The translations under genes and the position numbers were made by a program. Positions 18,393 through 26,957 of a stretch of 39,617 bases of DNA are shown one piece after another. Below the pieces are notes generated by a model. It saw only the letters and a list, made by a program, of their open reading frames with translations, was not told the origin of the DNA and did no database searches. Within the stretch, counting starts at the first letter, position 1. Every line of letters begins with the position of its first letter. The stretch is from assembly GCA_015056735.1 (NCBI GenBank), contig SVFT01000016.1, positions 1 through 39,617 on the forward strand. The letters are read 5' to 3'. The DNA comes from Lachnospiraceae bacterium. GTDB lineage: Bacteria; Bacillota; Clostridia; Lachnospirales; Lachnospiraceae.

Positions 18393-18495
18393 ACTCGTTC
18401 ATTCCTCCTCTGATTGGGTATAATCTCTGTCTCATTTCGGGAACGGTTATTCTCATAATCGCTCTGCCTGCACCTATCGCTGTACTTGTTTTCAT
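18280..18495 (-). CDS. Small ORF at ICE end, overlapping DUF3970-like gene
   Basis: This 71-codon frame starts behind a strong AGGAGG site. Residues 1-30 (Met-Lys-Thr-Ser-Thr-Ala-Ile-Gly-Ala-Gly-Arg-Ala-Ile-Met) look like real coding sequence; the remainder overlaps the DUF3970-like gene in another frame. It may be a short leader peptide or the 5' part of a decayed gene. Its fifth to ninth codons contain the 12-mer TACAGCGATAGG that recurs at 13022 and 13816. Confidence 0.45.
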   Translation of the reverse strand: MKTSTAIGAGRAIMRITVPEMRQRLYPIRGGMNEYVKSKSFGTDLRAERLFGTHGKRQGVPSHKPIQALKE

Positions 18496-18529
18496 GGCAT
18501 TTCCTCCTTGCTAATAGTTTTTGACCATA

Positions 18530-18575
18530 ACAAAAAGGACACTCTCAAAAGATTTCTCTTTTAGAAAGTGTCCTT
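18530..18575 (-). terminator. Terminator between lysS and the ICE genes
   Basis: AAGGACACT and AGTGTCCTT (18535-18575) form the stem, with a T run on the minus strand (18530-18537). A shorter T-rich stretch on the other side may make it bidirectional. It stands between lysS and the first ICE gene and would insulate the ICE from the dusB-greA-lysS transcript. Confidence 0.75.
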
Positions 18576-18653
18576 AATTTTGCAAATATTTGATTGACTA
18601 CCCAAGAAGTAAATGCATTATCATGTACTGTCCTGCATCTACCATTGGAACTA

Positions 18654-18719
18654 TTGTGGTACTTTTGTGGTACCTAAGCTCCTTTTACCACTCGAAACCC
18701 TTGATTTTACTGGGGTTTA
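18654..18719. other. Probable ICE attachment end at lysS 3' terminus
   Basis: Two direct copies of TTGTGGTAC (18654-18662, 18665-18673) are spaced 11 bases apart, about one helical turn, as expected for integrase arm sites. Next is a short inverted repeat AAACCC/GGGTTT (18695-18718) that includes the lysS stop (18717-18719). The pattern suggests site-specific insertion at the 3' end of lysS by a tyrosine integrase. The matching att copy is outside the window. Confidence 0.5.
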
Positions 18720-20333
18720 CTTGCCTGTTGACTTCAGCGTCGGGAACAGCAGCACATCGCGGATCGCCTGGCTGTCTGTCAGCAGCATCACGAGTCTGTC
18801 GATGCCGTAGCCGATACCGCCTGTAGGAGGCATACCGATCTCGAGGGCATTTAAGAAGTCCTCATCGGTGTGGTTCGCTTCTTCATCGCCTGCGTCAGCG
18901 GCTGCATCCTGCAGTTTGAAACGCTCACGCTGATCGATCGGATCGTTCAGCTCGGAGTATGCATTGCACATCTCCCATGTATTGATGAAGAGCTCGAAAC
19001 GCTCTACCTTTTCAGGATCGGAAGGTTTTTTCTTGGTCAGCGGGCTGATCGCCAGCGGATGATCCATGATAAATGTCGGCTGGATCAGTTCCTTTTCACA
19101 ATACTCTTCGAAGAAGAGGTTGATGATGTCGCCCTTCGTGTGGCGCTCTTCAAATTCAATGTGATGCTCTTTTGCGAGCTTCTTTGCATCCTCATCGGTT
19201 GCGACCGTGTCAAAATCGATGCCTGCGTATTTCTTGATCGCATCGTTCATGGTCAGACGCGCAAACGGCTTGCCGAGGTCGATCTCGATGCCGTTGTAGC
19301 TGATCTTGGTGGTGCCGCATACCTTTTCAGCAAGGTAGCGGAACATGGACTCCGTCAGTTCCATCATGCCGTTATAATCGGTATATGCCTGGTAGAGCTC
19401 CATCAGCGTGAACTCCGGATTGTGACGGGTGTCAACACCCTCGTTACGGAATACACGGCCGATCTCGTAAACGCGCTCAAGGCCTCCAACGATCAGTCTC
19501 TTTAAGTAAAGTTCCAGAGAGATGCGAAGCTTCACATCCTCATCCAGTGCATTGTAGTGTGTATCAAAAGGACGCGCTGCTGCACCGCCTGCGTTGGATA
19601 CGAGCATCGGTGTCTCGACTTCCATAAAGTCGCGGCCGTCAAGGAAGTTACGGATCTCCTTGATGATCTGCGAACGCTTTACAAATACGTCCTTGCTCTC
19701 TTTGTTCATGATCAGGTCCACGTATCTCTGACGATAACGCATATCGGTATCCGTCAGACCGTGGAACTTCTCAGGAAGGATCTGAAGGCTCTTGGTCAGA
19801 AGCGTCATGCTCTCTGCATGTACGGACACCTCACCTGTCTTGGTGCGGAAAAGGAATCCCTTCACGCCGTAGATATCGCCGATATCGGACTTCTTAAAGT
19901 CCGCATAGCTCTCTTCGCCGATCGCATCACGTGCCACATATACCTGAATATCACCCTGCAGATCACGGATGTTGCAGAATGATGCCTTACCCATCACGCG
20001 CTTGAACATCATACGGCCTGCGAGACTCACCTCGATCGGCTTTGCATCCATGATGGCTCTGCGCTCGTTATAATCCGCATTGACCGCTTCACGTGCAGCC
20101 GCTTCATCCATACCGTCCGTGTTAACAGGCGCTCTGCCCGCAAGAAGTTCTGCCTCATGCGCATCATACAGCTTCTTCGCTTCTTCGGAGTGATGCGTCT
20201 GGTCATAACTTGTAATGACAAAAGGATCCTTGCCGGCCTCCTGCAGTGCCGCAAGCTTCTCGCGTCTTACTTTCAGAAGCTGATGGATATCCTGTTCCTG
20301 ATTATTCTGTGGCTTGTTCTGATTATCTGACAT
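18717..20333 (-). CDS. lysS: Lysyl-tRNA synthetase (class II)
   Basis: This 538-residue enzyme charges tRNA-Lys. The OB-fold anticodon-binding domain ([10 protein letters not shown]) precedes the class II core with Arg-Val-Phe-Arg-Asn-Glu (motif 2) and Gly-Ile-Gly-Tyr-Gly-Ile-Asp-Arg-Leu (motif 3). An Ala/Glu-rich N-terminal insertion of about 35 residues lies before the OB fold. Start 20333 is chosen for the GGAGG site just upstream; a further in-frame ATG lies before that site. It is last in the dusB-greA-lysS operon, and the ICE is joined at its 3' end. The final residues (Lys-Ser-Thr-Gly-Lys) may be influenced by the insertion. Confidence 0.97.
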   Translation of the reverse strand: MSDNQNKPQNNQEQDIHQLLKVRREKLAALQEAGKDPFVITSYDQTHHSEEAKKLYDAHEAELLAGRAPVNTDGMDEAAAREAVNADYNERRAIMDAKPIEVSLAGRMMFKRVMGKASFCNIRDLQGDIQVYVARDAIGEESYADFKKSDIGDIYGVKGFLFRTKTGEVSVHAESMTLLTKSLQILPEKFHGLTDTDMRYRQRYVDLIMNKESKDVFVKRSQIIKEIRNFLDGRDFMEVETPMLVSNAGGAAARPFDTHYNALDEDVKLRISLELYLKRLIVGGLERVYEIGRVFRNEGVDTRHNPEFTLMELYQAYTDYNGMMELTESMFRYLAEKVCGTTKISYNGIEIDLGKPFARLTMNDAIKKYAGIDFDTVATDEDAKKLAKEHHIEFEERHTKGDIINLFFEEYCEKELIQPTFIMDHPLAISPLTKKKPSDPEKVERFELFINTWEMCNAYSELNDPIDQRERFKLQDAAADAGDEEANHTDEDFLNALEIGMPPTGGIGYGIDRLVMLLTDSQAIRDVLLFPTLKSTGK

Positions 20334-20344
20334 GTTGTCCTCCA

Positions 20345-20414
20345 AGCTCAAGCAGACACGCTCGCTTGTCTATTTGAGCTGCCAATCAAGCTTGAAAGCT
20401 TTGCTTTCAAGCTT
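20345..20414 (-). promoter_or_regulatory. Two hairpins between greA and lysS
   Basis: A perfect 11-bp stem, AAGCTTGAAAG with a 5-base loop (20388-20414), is followed on the minus strand by a 14-bp stem with one mismatch and one wobble pair (20345-20380), ending seven bases or so before the lysS ribosome site. No T run follows either stem. They could be transcript-processing or stability elements. A T-box is not supported: no specifier loop or T-box sequence is seen. Confidence 0.6.
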
Positions 20415-20426
20415 ATGCTCCTAAAA

Positions 20427-20912
20427 CTAGTTGCTCTTCTGGATTTCCAGTACCTTGTATTTCAATTCGCCGACCTGTGTCTCTACCTTAACGGTATCGC
20501 CAACCTTCTTGCCGATCAGGGCTTTGCCGACCGGAGATTCGTTGGAAATCTTGCCCTTTAAGCTGTTCGCTTCTGTGGAGCCGACGATCTTAAATTCCAT
20601 CTCTTCTTTCATCTCAACATCAAGGATCTTCACGCGGCAGCCGATGTTGATCTTGCCAAGGTCGACTTCGTCTTCGTCAACCACTTCCGCATTTTTCAAA
20701 ATTTTCTCAAGTTCTTCGATACGGGCTTCGATATCACGCTGCTCGTCCTTTGCTGCGTCATACTCTGCGTTCTCGGAAAGGTCGCCCTGCGCTCTTGCTT
20801 CCTTGATCTTCTGTGCTACTTCCTGACGTCTGTTGACCTTCAGGTTCTCAAGCTCTTCCTCATATTTGCGCAAGCCTTCGTATGTCAGAATGTTCTTCTT
20901 CTCTGTCTGCAT
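20427..20912 (-). CDS. greA: Transcription elongation factor GreA
   Basis: This 161-residue factor rescues backtracked RNA polymerase by stimulating transcript cleavage. The N-terminal coiled-coil carries [11 protein letters not shown] with the acidic tip, and the C-terminal FKBP-like domain has Ser-Pro-Val-Gly-Lys-Ala-Leu-Ile-Gly. Start 20912 has GGAGG upstream. It lies between dusB and lysS, a common Firmicute order. Confidence 0.97.
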   Translation of the reverse strand: MQTEKKNILTYEGLRKYEEELENLKVNRRQEVAQKIKEARAQGDLSENAEYDAAKDEQRDIEARIEELEKILKNAEVVDEDEVDLGKINIGCRVKILDVEMKEEMEFKIVGSTEANSLKGKISNESPVGKALIGKKVGDTVKVETQVGELKYKVLEIQKSN

Positions 20913-20976
20913 AATGTCCTCCTGCAAATGCCCGGATCACGCGGGTCGGGCACACCCGTCCTAATTAACCAACGTA

Positions 20977-21954
20977 TTATAACGTATTCGCGCGCAGAGT
21001 GTCAAGCACGCGGCGGATTTCGTCCACGCTCTCCGCGGCGTTGATCTCACGGCGGATCCGTGCCGAATGCGCATAGCCCGTTGTGTACCAGGCGACATGT
21101 TTTCTCATCTCTCTGATCCCGATGTAGTCGCCCTTAACCGCAAGCTGCATCTTAAGGTGCCTTTCGATCATCGCAAGAAGCGTATCGATGTCCGGCTTCC
21201 CCGGATCGGTCCCTGTCTCCAGGTAGGTGATGATCCTTGAAAAAATCCATGGATTGCCCTGGGCCGCCCGCCCAACCATCACGCCGTCGCAGCCGGTCTC
21301 TGTGAGCATTGCCTTCGCCGAGGGACCGTCCGTCACATCCCCGTTTCCGATGACGGGGATCTTCACGGCTTCCTTGACCGCACGGATCGCATTCCAATCT
21401 GCTTTGCCGGCATAGTACTGCTCCCGCGTTCTTGCATGCACCGCGACTGCTGCCGCGCCGGATTCTTCCGCAATGTGAGCCAGCTCTACGGCATTCACGT
21501 GATCCTCGTCAAATCCCTTGCGGATCTTGACTGTAACAGGCTTTTTGATCGCACGCGCCGTCGCCTCGATGATCCTGCCGGCCAGGAGCGGATCCTTCAT
21601 CAGCGCACTGCCTTCGCCGTTATTCACGACCTTCGGAACCGGACACCCCATATTGATGTCTAGCACCTTGAAGGGACGCTCCTCGATCTTCCGGGCCATC
21701 TCGCTGATGATCTCGGGATCGTTTCCGAAAAGCTGGAGCGATGCGCAGGTCTCTTCAGGATGGATCTCCATGAGCGCATCCGTATTGCGGTTCTTATAGA
21801 GGATCGCCTTGGCGCTCACCATCTCCATGCACGTCATGCCCGCGCCCTGCTCCTTGCAGAGCAAACGAAAAGGCAGGTCTGTAACACCTGCCATCGGAGC
21901 CAATATGATGTTGTTCGGGACCGTGACGTCCCCGATCTGCAATTCATGTACCAT
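20977..21954 (-). CDS. dusB: tRNA-dihydrouridine synthase (DusB type)
   Basis: This 325-residue FMN enzyme reduces uridines in tRNA. Ala-Pro-Met-Ala-Gly-Val-Thr-Asp at residue 18, Asn-Met-Gly-Cys-Pro-Val-Pro-Lys with the catalytic Cys, His-Ala-Arg-Thr-Arg-Glu-Gln and Gly-Asn-Gly-Asp-Val are all present. Start 21954 is preferred: the frame is open further upstream, but that part (to 22059) runs through the GC-rich repeat and has no family similarity. The ribosome site (GGGAAG) is weak. First gene of dusB-greA-lysS. Confidence 0.95.
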   Translation of the reverse strand: MVHELQIGDVTVPNNIILAPMAGVTDLPFRLLCKEQGAGMTCMEMVSAKAILYKNRNTDALMEIHPEETCASLQLFGNDPEIISEMARKIEERPFKVLDINMGCPVPKVVNNGEGSALMKDPLLAGRIIEATARAIKKPVTVKIRKGFDEDHVNAVELAHIAEESGAAAVAVHARTREQYYAGKADWNAIRAVKEAVKIPVIGNGDVTDGPSAKAMLTETGCDGVMVGRAAQGNPWIFSRIITYLETGTDPGKPDIDTLLAMIERHLKMQLAVKGDYIGIREMRKHVAWYTTGYAHSARIRREINAAESVDEIRRVLDTLRANTL

Positions 21955-21972
21955 ATTTATCTTCCCATTTTG

Positions 21973-22341
21973 GTCCCCAAATGAGCCAGGGGGACGGGGT
22001 CTATGGCTCACTTTTTCGGACCACGAACCCCGTCCCCATGGCTCCCCATGGCTCACCAAGAGCAGGAACCGGGTTCTTTATTTTTCCGTTTGAATACATG
22101 CGCATGGGTTCTTAATGAATAAGTGTTCTGAGAAGGACATTTCGAGGACTGTCTGAGCGTAGCGAGTTCCGCAGAAATGGCCGTGTTCTCGAAGAACGCT
22201 TATGAATTTAGAACAGAATGCGCGTATGAAAACGGAATATAAAGTGCCCGAGTTCCGTACTCTTAATACTAAGTGCCCGAGTTCCGTACTCTTACCTGAT
22301 GATCGTATTATGAGCCAGGCACCCCGTCCCCCTGGCTCACA
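21973..22341. repeat. Repeat-rich spacer: REP-like units around a 192-bp palindrome
   Basis: The 382-base gap between dusB and the DUF6145 gene has no convincing gene. GC-rich palindromic units built on TGAGCCA and GGGGACGGGG occur at 21973-22055 (at least two, facing each other) and again at 22311-22341. Between them 22065-22256 is one long imperfect palindrome: GGAAC..TTCCGTTT..GCGCAT..GTTCT arms recur inverted on the other side. Overlapping its end, a 24-bp sequence is tandemly repeated (22242-22265, 22271-22294). The arrangement suggests a MITE-like insertion within or beside REP-type repeats. Confidence 0.75.
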
Positions 22342-22666
22342 TTTGTTCGCCAAGCACGAAGACTCTGTAGTAGAGATTGAGGGTCTCGAAGAGCTCGGCG
22401 CGCTTGCGCCTTACTTCGTTGATCAGGAGCCCGCTCCCGATCTCGTCATAGTAGATGTCGTCCTCCGCGGATTCCGTGTTTAAGAGCACGTTGCCGGCAG
22501 GGTCAAATGAGATCGTAAAGATGCCGCCGACCTCTTCCGTAAAGAGCACGCAGATGATATGCAGCTCGTCCTGCACGGATTTGGGGAGCTTCTTGAAGTC
22601 CTGATTAAAATAGTATTTCTGCTCGTAGGCGTTCGCGCCGCAGAGCACTGTATTTCCATTACTCAT
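22337..22666 (-). CDS. DUF6145-family protein
   Basis: This 109-residue protein matches, from memory, a small family widespread in Lachnospiraceae: Ala-Tyr-Glu-Gln-Lys-Tyr-Tyr-Phe-Asn near the start, Phe-Thr-Glu-Glu-Val-Gly-Gly-Ile and Tyr-Asp-Glu-Ile-Gly-Ser in the middle. Function unknown. Its stop codon is the first base triplet of a REP-like unit (TGAGCCA), so the repeat sets its C-terminus. The ribosome site is weak. It lies downstream of argF in the same direction. Confidence 0.8.
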   Translation of the reverse strand: MSNGNTVLCGANAYEQKYYFNQDFKKLPKSVQDELHIICVLFTEEVGGIFTISFDPAGNVLLNTESAEDDIYYDEIGSGLLINEVRRKRAELFETLNLYYRVFVLGEQM

Positions 22667-22699
22667 ATCTTTTATTAAATCTTATTTTAACAAACTAGG

Positions 22700-22785
22700 C
22701 GTAGAGGAGCTAATCCTATCACTCTTCCTTTAGGACCTCGCACCGGGCGCTGATCCCTTCAGCTTTCCTTCGGCACTAAGTTCAT
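22700..22785 (-). other. Structured spacer downstream of argF
   Basis: On the minus strand this stretch can form GTGCCG/CGGTGC (tandem wobble) enclosing GCTGA/TCAGC, followed by GAGG..CCTC enclosing TCCTA/TAGGA. The two neighbouring stems and purine-rich loops (GAAGGAAA) suggest an RNA element or an intergenic repeat. It does not match riboswitch classes I know. It lies between the argF stop and the DUF6145 start. Confidence 0.35.
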
Positions 22786-22795
22786 CTGTCTTCTC

Positions 22796-23788
22796 CTAGA
22801 ACTCCGCGCCCAGCGTCGCCGCCATCACAGCCTTGATCGTATGCATCCTGTTCTCCGCCTCATCAAATACGACCGACTGTGGGGATTCGAATACCTCGTT
22901 GGTAACTTCCAGTTCCGAGAGCCCGAAGCGTTTGTAGACATCACGGCCGACTTCCGTTCCCTGGTCGTGATATGCCGGCAGGCAGTGAAGGAAGATAGCC
23001 TGCGGGCCTGCCTTTTTCATGACAGCCGCATTGACCTGATACGGAAGCAGCGCGTCGATGCGCTCTTTCCAGGCCTCATCCGACTCGCCCATCGATACCC
23101 ATACGTCTGTGCAGACAACATCCGCGCCTGCTACCGCCTCGATATCCTCAGTCAGCGTAATGCTGCCGCCGGTCTCACGTGCGATCGCCTTGCAGGTGTC
23201 GATCAGTTCAGGATCCGGGAAGTATTTTCTGTCCGTGCAGCCCACATAATGCATGCCGAGCTTTGCGCAGACAACCATGTAGGAATTGCCCATGTTAAAA
23301 CGCGCATCACCCATATAGACAAGCTTCACACCTTTGAGTCTTCCCAAATGCTCACGGATCGTCAGGCAGTCAGCCAGCATCTGTGTCGGATGGAACTCAT
23401 CCGTCAGGCCGTTCCAGACCGGTACGCCTGCATATTTTGCCAGTGTATCAACGATCTCCTGACCGTAGCCGCGGTATTCAATACCGTCGAACATCCTGCC
23501 GAGCACGCGTGCCGTATCGGCGATGCTCTCTTTTTTGCCGATCTGGGATGCCTTGGGATCAAGGTACGTTGTACCCATGCCGAGGTCATGCGCCCCGACT
23601 TCAAACGAACAACGGGTGCGGGTGCTCGTTTTCTCAAAGATCAGTGCCACATTGCGGCCGCGAAGCACGTCGTGGACTTCCCCTTTATGCTTCTTCTCTT
23701 TGAGCATTGCCGCAAGATCGAGAAGATACAGGATCTCCTCGGGTGTATAGTCAAGTAATTTTAAAAAGCTTCTTCCTTTTAAGTTCAT
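22796..23788 (-). CDS. argF: Ornithine carbamoyltransferase
   Basis: This 330-residue enzyme makes citrulline from ornithine and carbamoyl phosphate. Ser-Thr-Arg-Thr-Arg (carbamoyl phosphate), His-Pro-Thr-Gln (residue about 133), Asp-x-x-Xaa-Ser-Met-Gly near 230 and His-Cys-Leu-Pro-Ala (about 271) are present. Start 23788 follows the nfeD stop by one base (TAA-C-ATG). No other arginine or arcABC gene is nearby, so whether it serves biosynthesis (argF) or catabolism (arcB) cannot be told from context. Confidence 0.96.
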   Translation of the reverse strand: MNLKGRSFLKLLDYTPEEILYLLDLAAMLKEKKHKGEVHDVLRGRNVALIFEKTSTRTRCSFEVGAHDLGMGTTYLDPKASQIGKKESIADTARVLGRMFDGIEYRGYGQEIVDTLAKYAGVPVWNGLTDEFHPTQMLADCLTIREHLGRLKGVKLVYMGDARFNMGNSYMVVCAKLGMHYVGCTDRKYFPDPELIDTCKAIARETGGSITLTEDIEAVAGADVVCTDVWVSMGESDEAWKERIDALLPYQVNAAVMKKAGPQAIFLHCLPAYHDQGTEVGRDVYKRFGLSELEVTNEVFESPQSVVFDEAENRMHTIKAVMAATLGAEF

Positions 23789-23789
23789 G

Positions 23790-24215
23790 TTAACGCTCCT
23801 TCACGACAAACCGCTTGTCGGATACTTCCATCACCTTCACGACTCTACCGACCGGGATGACACCCGTGTGCGGCGGTGCGCTGACGGCAAAAGTACGGCC
23901 GTCCATTGTGATCTCTCCGGCGCCTGCCGTATTATCGACTTCCGCTACGACGATACCCGTGCGCCCCAAGTAATTCTCCGCCTTGCGCCTTCTTTTGTCA
24001 TGATTGAACACGCGAACGGCAAGCGAGCGGAGCAGGAAGAACAGGATCAGCGTCGTCAGGACAGCCGCAACAGCCTGTATCCACACCGGATATTCCAGTA
24101 ATGAAAGAACCGCGCCGACAATGCAGCCGATCGTGGGCCAGATAAAAGTAAGCCCCAATGTGATTATCTCGATCGCCGCACATACGACAATGGCAAACAG
24201 CCAGAAATACGTCAT
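23790..24215 (-). CDS. NfeD-family membrane protein
   Basis: This 141-residue protein has two or three N-terminal hydrophobic segments (residues 1-65) and a C-terminal OB-fold domain (about 80-141: Gly-Arg-Thr-Gly-Ile-Val ... Gly-Glu-Ile ... Gly-Arg-Val-Val-Lys-Val). That is the short NfeD (NfeD1b) form, which usually partners membrane stomatin-like proteins; none is encoded here. It is sandwiched between the symporter gene (21 bases) and argF (one base), so it is co-transcribed with both. Confidence 0.88.
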   Translation of the reverse strand: MTYFWLFAIVVCAAIEIITLGLTFIWPTIGCIVGAVLSLLEYPVWIQAVAAVLTTLILFFLLRSLAVRVFNHDKRRRKAENYLGRTGIVVAEVDNTAGAGEITMDGRTFAVSAPPHTGVIPVGRVVKVMEVSDKRFVVKER

Positions 24216-24236
24216 GTTACTCTGTTTCCTCCGTTC

Positions 24237-25631
24237 CTATGAAAGGGGATCGATATACTTCTTCGTATCTTTTGCGATGACGCCCGCAAACAGGATCAGG
24301 GACAAAAGGTTCGGAATGCACATCACGCCGTTGCAGAAATCAGCGGCATCCCACAGGATCTGTGCGCTCAGCACAAAGCCCAGGAAAGTCATTGCTACAT
24401 GCAGCACGCGGAACGCGATGATCGAACGGGAACCAAACATATACTGCCATGCCGCCTCGCCGTATGTCTCCCAGCCGATCGTGGTGGAGAAGCAGAACAG
24501 CACCAGGCAGACCGTTACAACGATATCGCCGACCGTACCGAGTGTCATGGTCCATGCCGTGTTGGAGATCTGCGCCGTCTCGGTGACGGGGATCCCGCCG
24601 CCCGCTACGACCTCACCGACACCGGATACCAGGATCACAAGTGCCGTGAAGGTACAAATGATGATCGTATCAAAGAATACTTCCACGATACCGTAGAGGC
24701 TCTGCTTTGCGGGAACCGCAATATCGGATGTGACATGCACAAGCGGTGCTCCGCCGACGCCTGCTTCATTGGAAAAAACGCCGCGCGTAACGCCCTTGGA
24801 GATGGCCGTCTTGATCGTGATACCGGTCACGCCGCCCCATGCTGCGTCACTTGAGAACGCGCTGCTGAAGATCAGTGCAAAAGCACCCGGGATCGCATTA
24901 AAATTGATCACCAGGATAATGATGCCGAATACAACATAGATCAATGCCATGACAGGTGTCAGGACGGAACATACCGTACCGATCTTCTTGACACCGCCCA
25001 TGATAACGAGCGCAGACAATACGCAGAAGAGGATGCCCCATGCATATGACGGTACGGACGGTAACGTGGTCCCGAGAACGCCTGCGATCGAGCTGGACTG
25101 TACCGCGTTACAGGAGATGAACGATACAAGCACGCAGCAGACCGCAAATATGCCACCCAGAATACGCGCAAGCCACTTTACGTTATCTTTCATGCCGCGT
25201 GTCAGGATATACATAACGCCGCCGCGCCAGATTCCCTTGTCATCCTTCTCACGATAATGCATCGCAAGCAGGATCTCGGAATACTTGGTCGCCATACCGG
25301 TGATCGATGCGATCCACATCCAGAAGATCGCGCCCGGTCCGCCGGATACAAGCGCTGCTGCCACGCCGACCACATTGCCGTTGCCGACACAGCTTGACAG
25401 GGCCGTTGCAAGCGCCTGGAAAGGCTTGAGCTGTCCGTCGCCTGTCTCCTTGCGGCGAAGATTGCCGACCACTTCCTTTACGGCCGCACCGAACTTACGG
25501 AACTGCACGCCCCTCGTCACGATCGTCATCAGGATGCCCGTTCCGAAGAACACGATCAGCATCACAGGTCCGAACAGAAAGCCTGTCGAAGTTACAAAGA
25601 ATTCGTCTAGGTTGGTTAAAAATGCCCCCAC
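24237..25631 (-). CDS. Sodium:alanine symporter (AGCS family)
   Basis: This 464-residue protein has about ten to eleven hydrophobic segments and AGCS signatures such as Ser-Ser-Cys-Val-Gly-Asn-Gly-Asn-Val-Val-Gly-Val-Ala and Phe-Trp-Met-Trp-Ile in the first 110 residues, and Ser-Asn-Glu-Ala-Gly-Val-Gly-Gly near 290. It imports alanine or glycine with sodium. It begins at GTG 25631 behind GGGGAG. First gene of a symporter-nfeD-argF set; substrate is inferred from family only. Confidence 0.93.
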   Translation of the reverse strand: MGAFLTNLDEFFVTSTGFLFGPVMLIVFFGTGILMTIVTRGVQFRKFGAAVKEVVGNLRRKETGDGQLKPFQALATALSSCVGNGNVVGVAAALVSGGPGAIFWMWIASITGMATKYSEILLAMHYREKDDKGIWRGGVMYILTRGMKDNVKWLARILGGIFAVCCVLVSFISCNAVQSSSIAGVLGTTLPSVPSYAWGILFCVLSALVIMGGVKKIGTVCSVLTPVMALIYVVFGIIILVINFNAIPGAFALIFSSAFSSDAAWGGVTGITIKTAISKGVTRGVFSNEAGVGGAPLVHVTSDIAVPAKQSLYGIVEVFFDTIIICTFTALVILVSGVGEVVAGGGIPVTETAQISNTAWTMTLGTVGDIVVTVCLVLFCFSTTIGWETYGEAAWQYMFGSRSIIAFRVLHVAMTFLGFVLSAQILWDAADFCNGVMCIPNLLSLILFAGVIAKDTKKYIDPLS

Positions 25632-25662
25632 GGTAGATCTCCCCTCTTGCTTTTCATATTTT

Positions 25663-25696
25663 ATAAAAACCCGGGGCTTTTTCCAAAGTCCCGGGT
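25663..25696 (-). terminator. Intrinsic terminator after the SleB/SH3 hydrolase gene
   Basis: ACCCGGG pairs with CCCGGGT (25669-25696), with further A/T pairs in the loop and a T run on the minus strand. It lies between the hydrolase stop and the GTG of the symporter gene. Confidence 0.8.
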
Positions 25697-25712
25697 AAAT
25701 CTCTTCCCATCA

Positions 25713-26858
25713 TCACCAGAACACATGCGATCCGATCACGATACCGTCATGATTGCCGGCCCGCCTGAAATGCGTCGCCGTCCCGACATTGGAAGCTCCC
25801 GCGATCGCTTCCTTCGCCGCCTGCAGACAGCTTGCCTTCACACCCTTCGTAATCTTCGCGGCAACCTTTCCGTTCAGTGCCGGTGGAAACTGTCCGGATG
25901 CATAGATAACACCCTGCACGGTATTGGGATATCCCGCGCTTCTGACGCGGTTCATAACGACCGCACCGACTGCCAGCATCCCTTCGTAAGGCTGTCCGCC
26001 CGCTTCACACTGGATCAGCGCACCGAGCAGCACCTCGTCGGAGGACTCTACAGGCACGGCGCCAAGATCGACAGGTGACTTTGCAGCCGCCTCATCCGCC
26101 TTGCGCTTCGCCTCAAGCTCCGCTTTCTTACGTTTTTCTTTTTCTTCGGCCGCTTCGCGCTTCTTGATCTCTTCCATCGTCTCGCCGGCATCGATCACGA
26201 ATTCAACCGTAGCATATTCTGCCGAGATATAGCCTTTGTCGCCTTCAAACTCGACGCTCAGCCACTTATCGCCGATCAGTCCCAGTGCCTCGATCTCTTC
26301 ACCTTTGCCGATCATGCCGTATATGCCGGCATCTTCCTTGGGTTCTTTGCGCACGCGAAGTCCGTTCGTTGTGATCGTTGCGATCTGCATTCCCACTTCA
26401 TCGGCTTTTTTGCGCGCCTCAGCGCCGAATAACAGGAAATCGTCACGAACCCAGCCGACAACATTTCCTGACTTTAACTTCGTCCATCCATCCTTGCGTT
26501 CGATGTAATCACCGCCGCAATCTTCATATAACTTTCCGATCTTGTCGGATTCTTCGTTCGCTTCTTTCCGGACGTTAACGGAAGACTGTACATTCGCCAT
26601 GACCAGCTTCGGCCGGTCTGACTCTCCATCCTCATCATCAGCGTCCGTTTTGTCTTTTTGTGCTTTATCGCCGCTTCCGGACTTTGCGTCCGTATCACTG
26701 TCATCAGCATCGATAACCGTTGCTGCCCCTGCTGTGATGGCACTGATCCGATCGGTATCGCTCTTGGCGATCACCGGCGTATGCAGCATCCCCATTGCCA
26801 TGGTCCCTGCAAAAAAAGCAAAGACCGATCGCAGCAGTCGTCTGCCGGTTGCTTTCAT
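25713..26858 (-). CDS. Secreted cell-wall hydrolase with SH3 domains (SleB/CwlJ type)
   Basis: This 381-residue protein carries an N-terminal hydrophobic signal or anchor segment, an acidic Asp/Ser/Lys linker (about residues 45-85), two bacterial SH3 domains (Ser-Val-Asn-Val-Arg-Lys-Glu and Gly-Leu-Arg-Val-Arg-Lys-Glu starts), a charged Glu/Lys coiled-coil (about 225-265), and a C-terminal hydrolase_2 domain: Ala-Leu-Ile-Gln-Cys-Glu-Ala-Gly-Gly-Gln-Pro-Tyr-Glu-Gly, typical of SleB/CwlJ lytic enzymes acting on spore cortex or vegetative wall. Start 26858 has GGAGGGG upstream. Its promoter is at 26929-26957, so it is transcribed alone. Confidence 0.9.
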   Translation of the reverse strand: MKATGRRLLRSVFAFFAGTMAMGMLHTPVIAKSDTDRISAITAGAATVIDADDSDTDAKSGSGDKAQKDKTDADDEDGESDRPKLVMANVQSSVNVRKEANEESDKIGKLYEDCGGDYIERKDGWTKLKSGNVVGWVRDDFLLFGAEARKKADEVGMQIATITTNGLRVRKEPKEDAGIYGMIGKGEEIEALGLIGDKWLSVEFEGDKGYISAEYATVEFVIDAGETMEEIKKREAAEEKEKRKKAELEAKRKADEAAAKSPVDLGAVPVESSDEVLLGALIQCEAGGQPYEGMLAVGAVVMNRVRSAGYPNTVQGVIYASGQFPPALNGKVAAKITKGVKASCLQAAKEAIAGASNVGTATHFRRAGNHDGIVIGSHVFW

Positions 26859-26928
26859 AGTCCCCTCCGACAAGCCCGATTATTTCAGACTTGTTTCATG
26901 TGTTACAGGATTATTACATACAACCTAC

Positions 26929-26957
26929 ATATTAACAAAACACCCGTTTTCTGTCAA
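26929..26957 (-). promoter_or_regulatory. Sigma-A promoter of the SleB/SH3 hydrolase gene
   Basis: TTGACA (26952-26957), 17 bases, TAATAT (26929-26934) on the minus strand. The -35 box overlaps the last codon of the upstream methyltransferase gene. The near-consensus boxes point to housekeeping expression rather than a sporulation sigma factor. Confidence 0.85.

Noticed and set aside
20334-20426. T-box riboswitch before lysS
   Set aside because: Gap is too short and lacks a specifier loop, the T-box sequence and a terminator with T run.
22242-22294. Tandem 24-bp repeat as a CRISPR array
   Set aside because: Only two copies, a 5-base spacer, no cas genes nearby; part of the REP/MITE-like spacer.
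22078-22353. Minus-strand 91-codon frame in the dusB/DUF6145 spacer
   Set aside because: Reads straight through the palindrome and REP units, without a ribosome site or protein-like composition.
22667-22795. Lysine or glycine riboswitch
   Set aside because: Some similar words (GCCGAAGG, GGTGCGAGG) occur, but in the wrong order and downstream of argF with no matching regulated gene.
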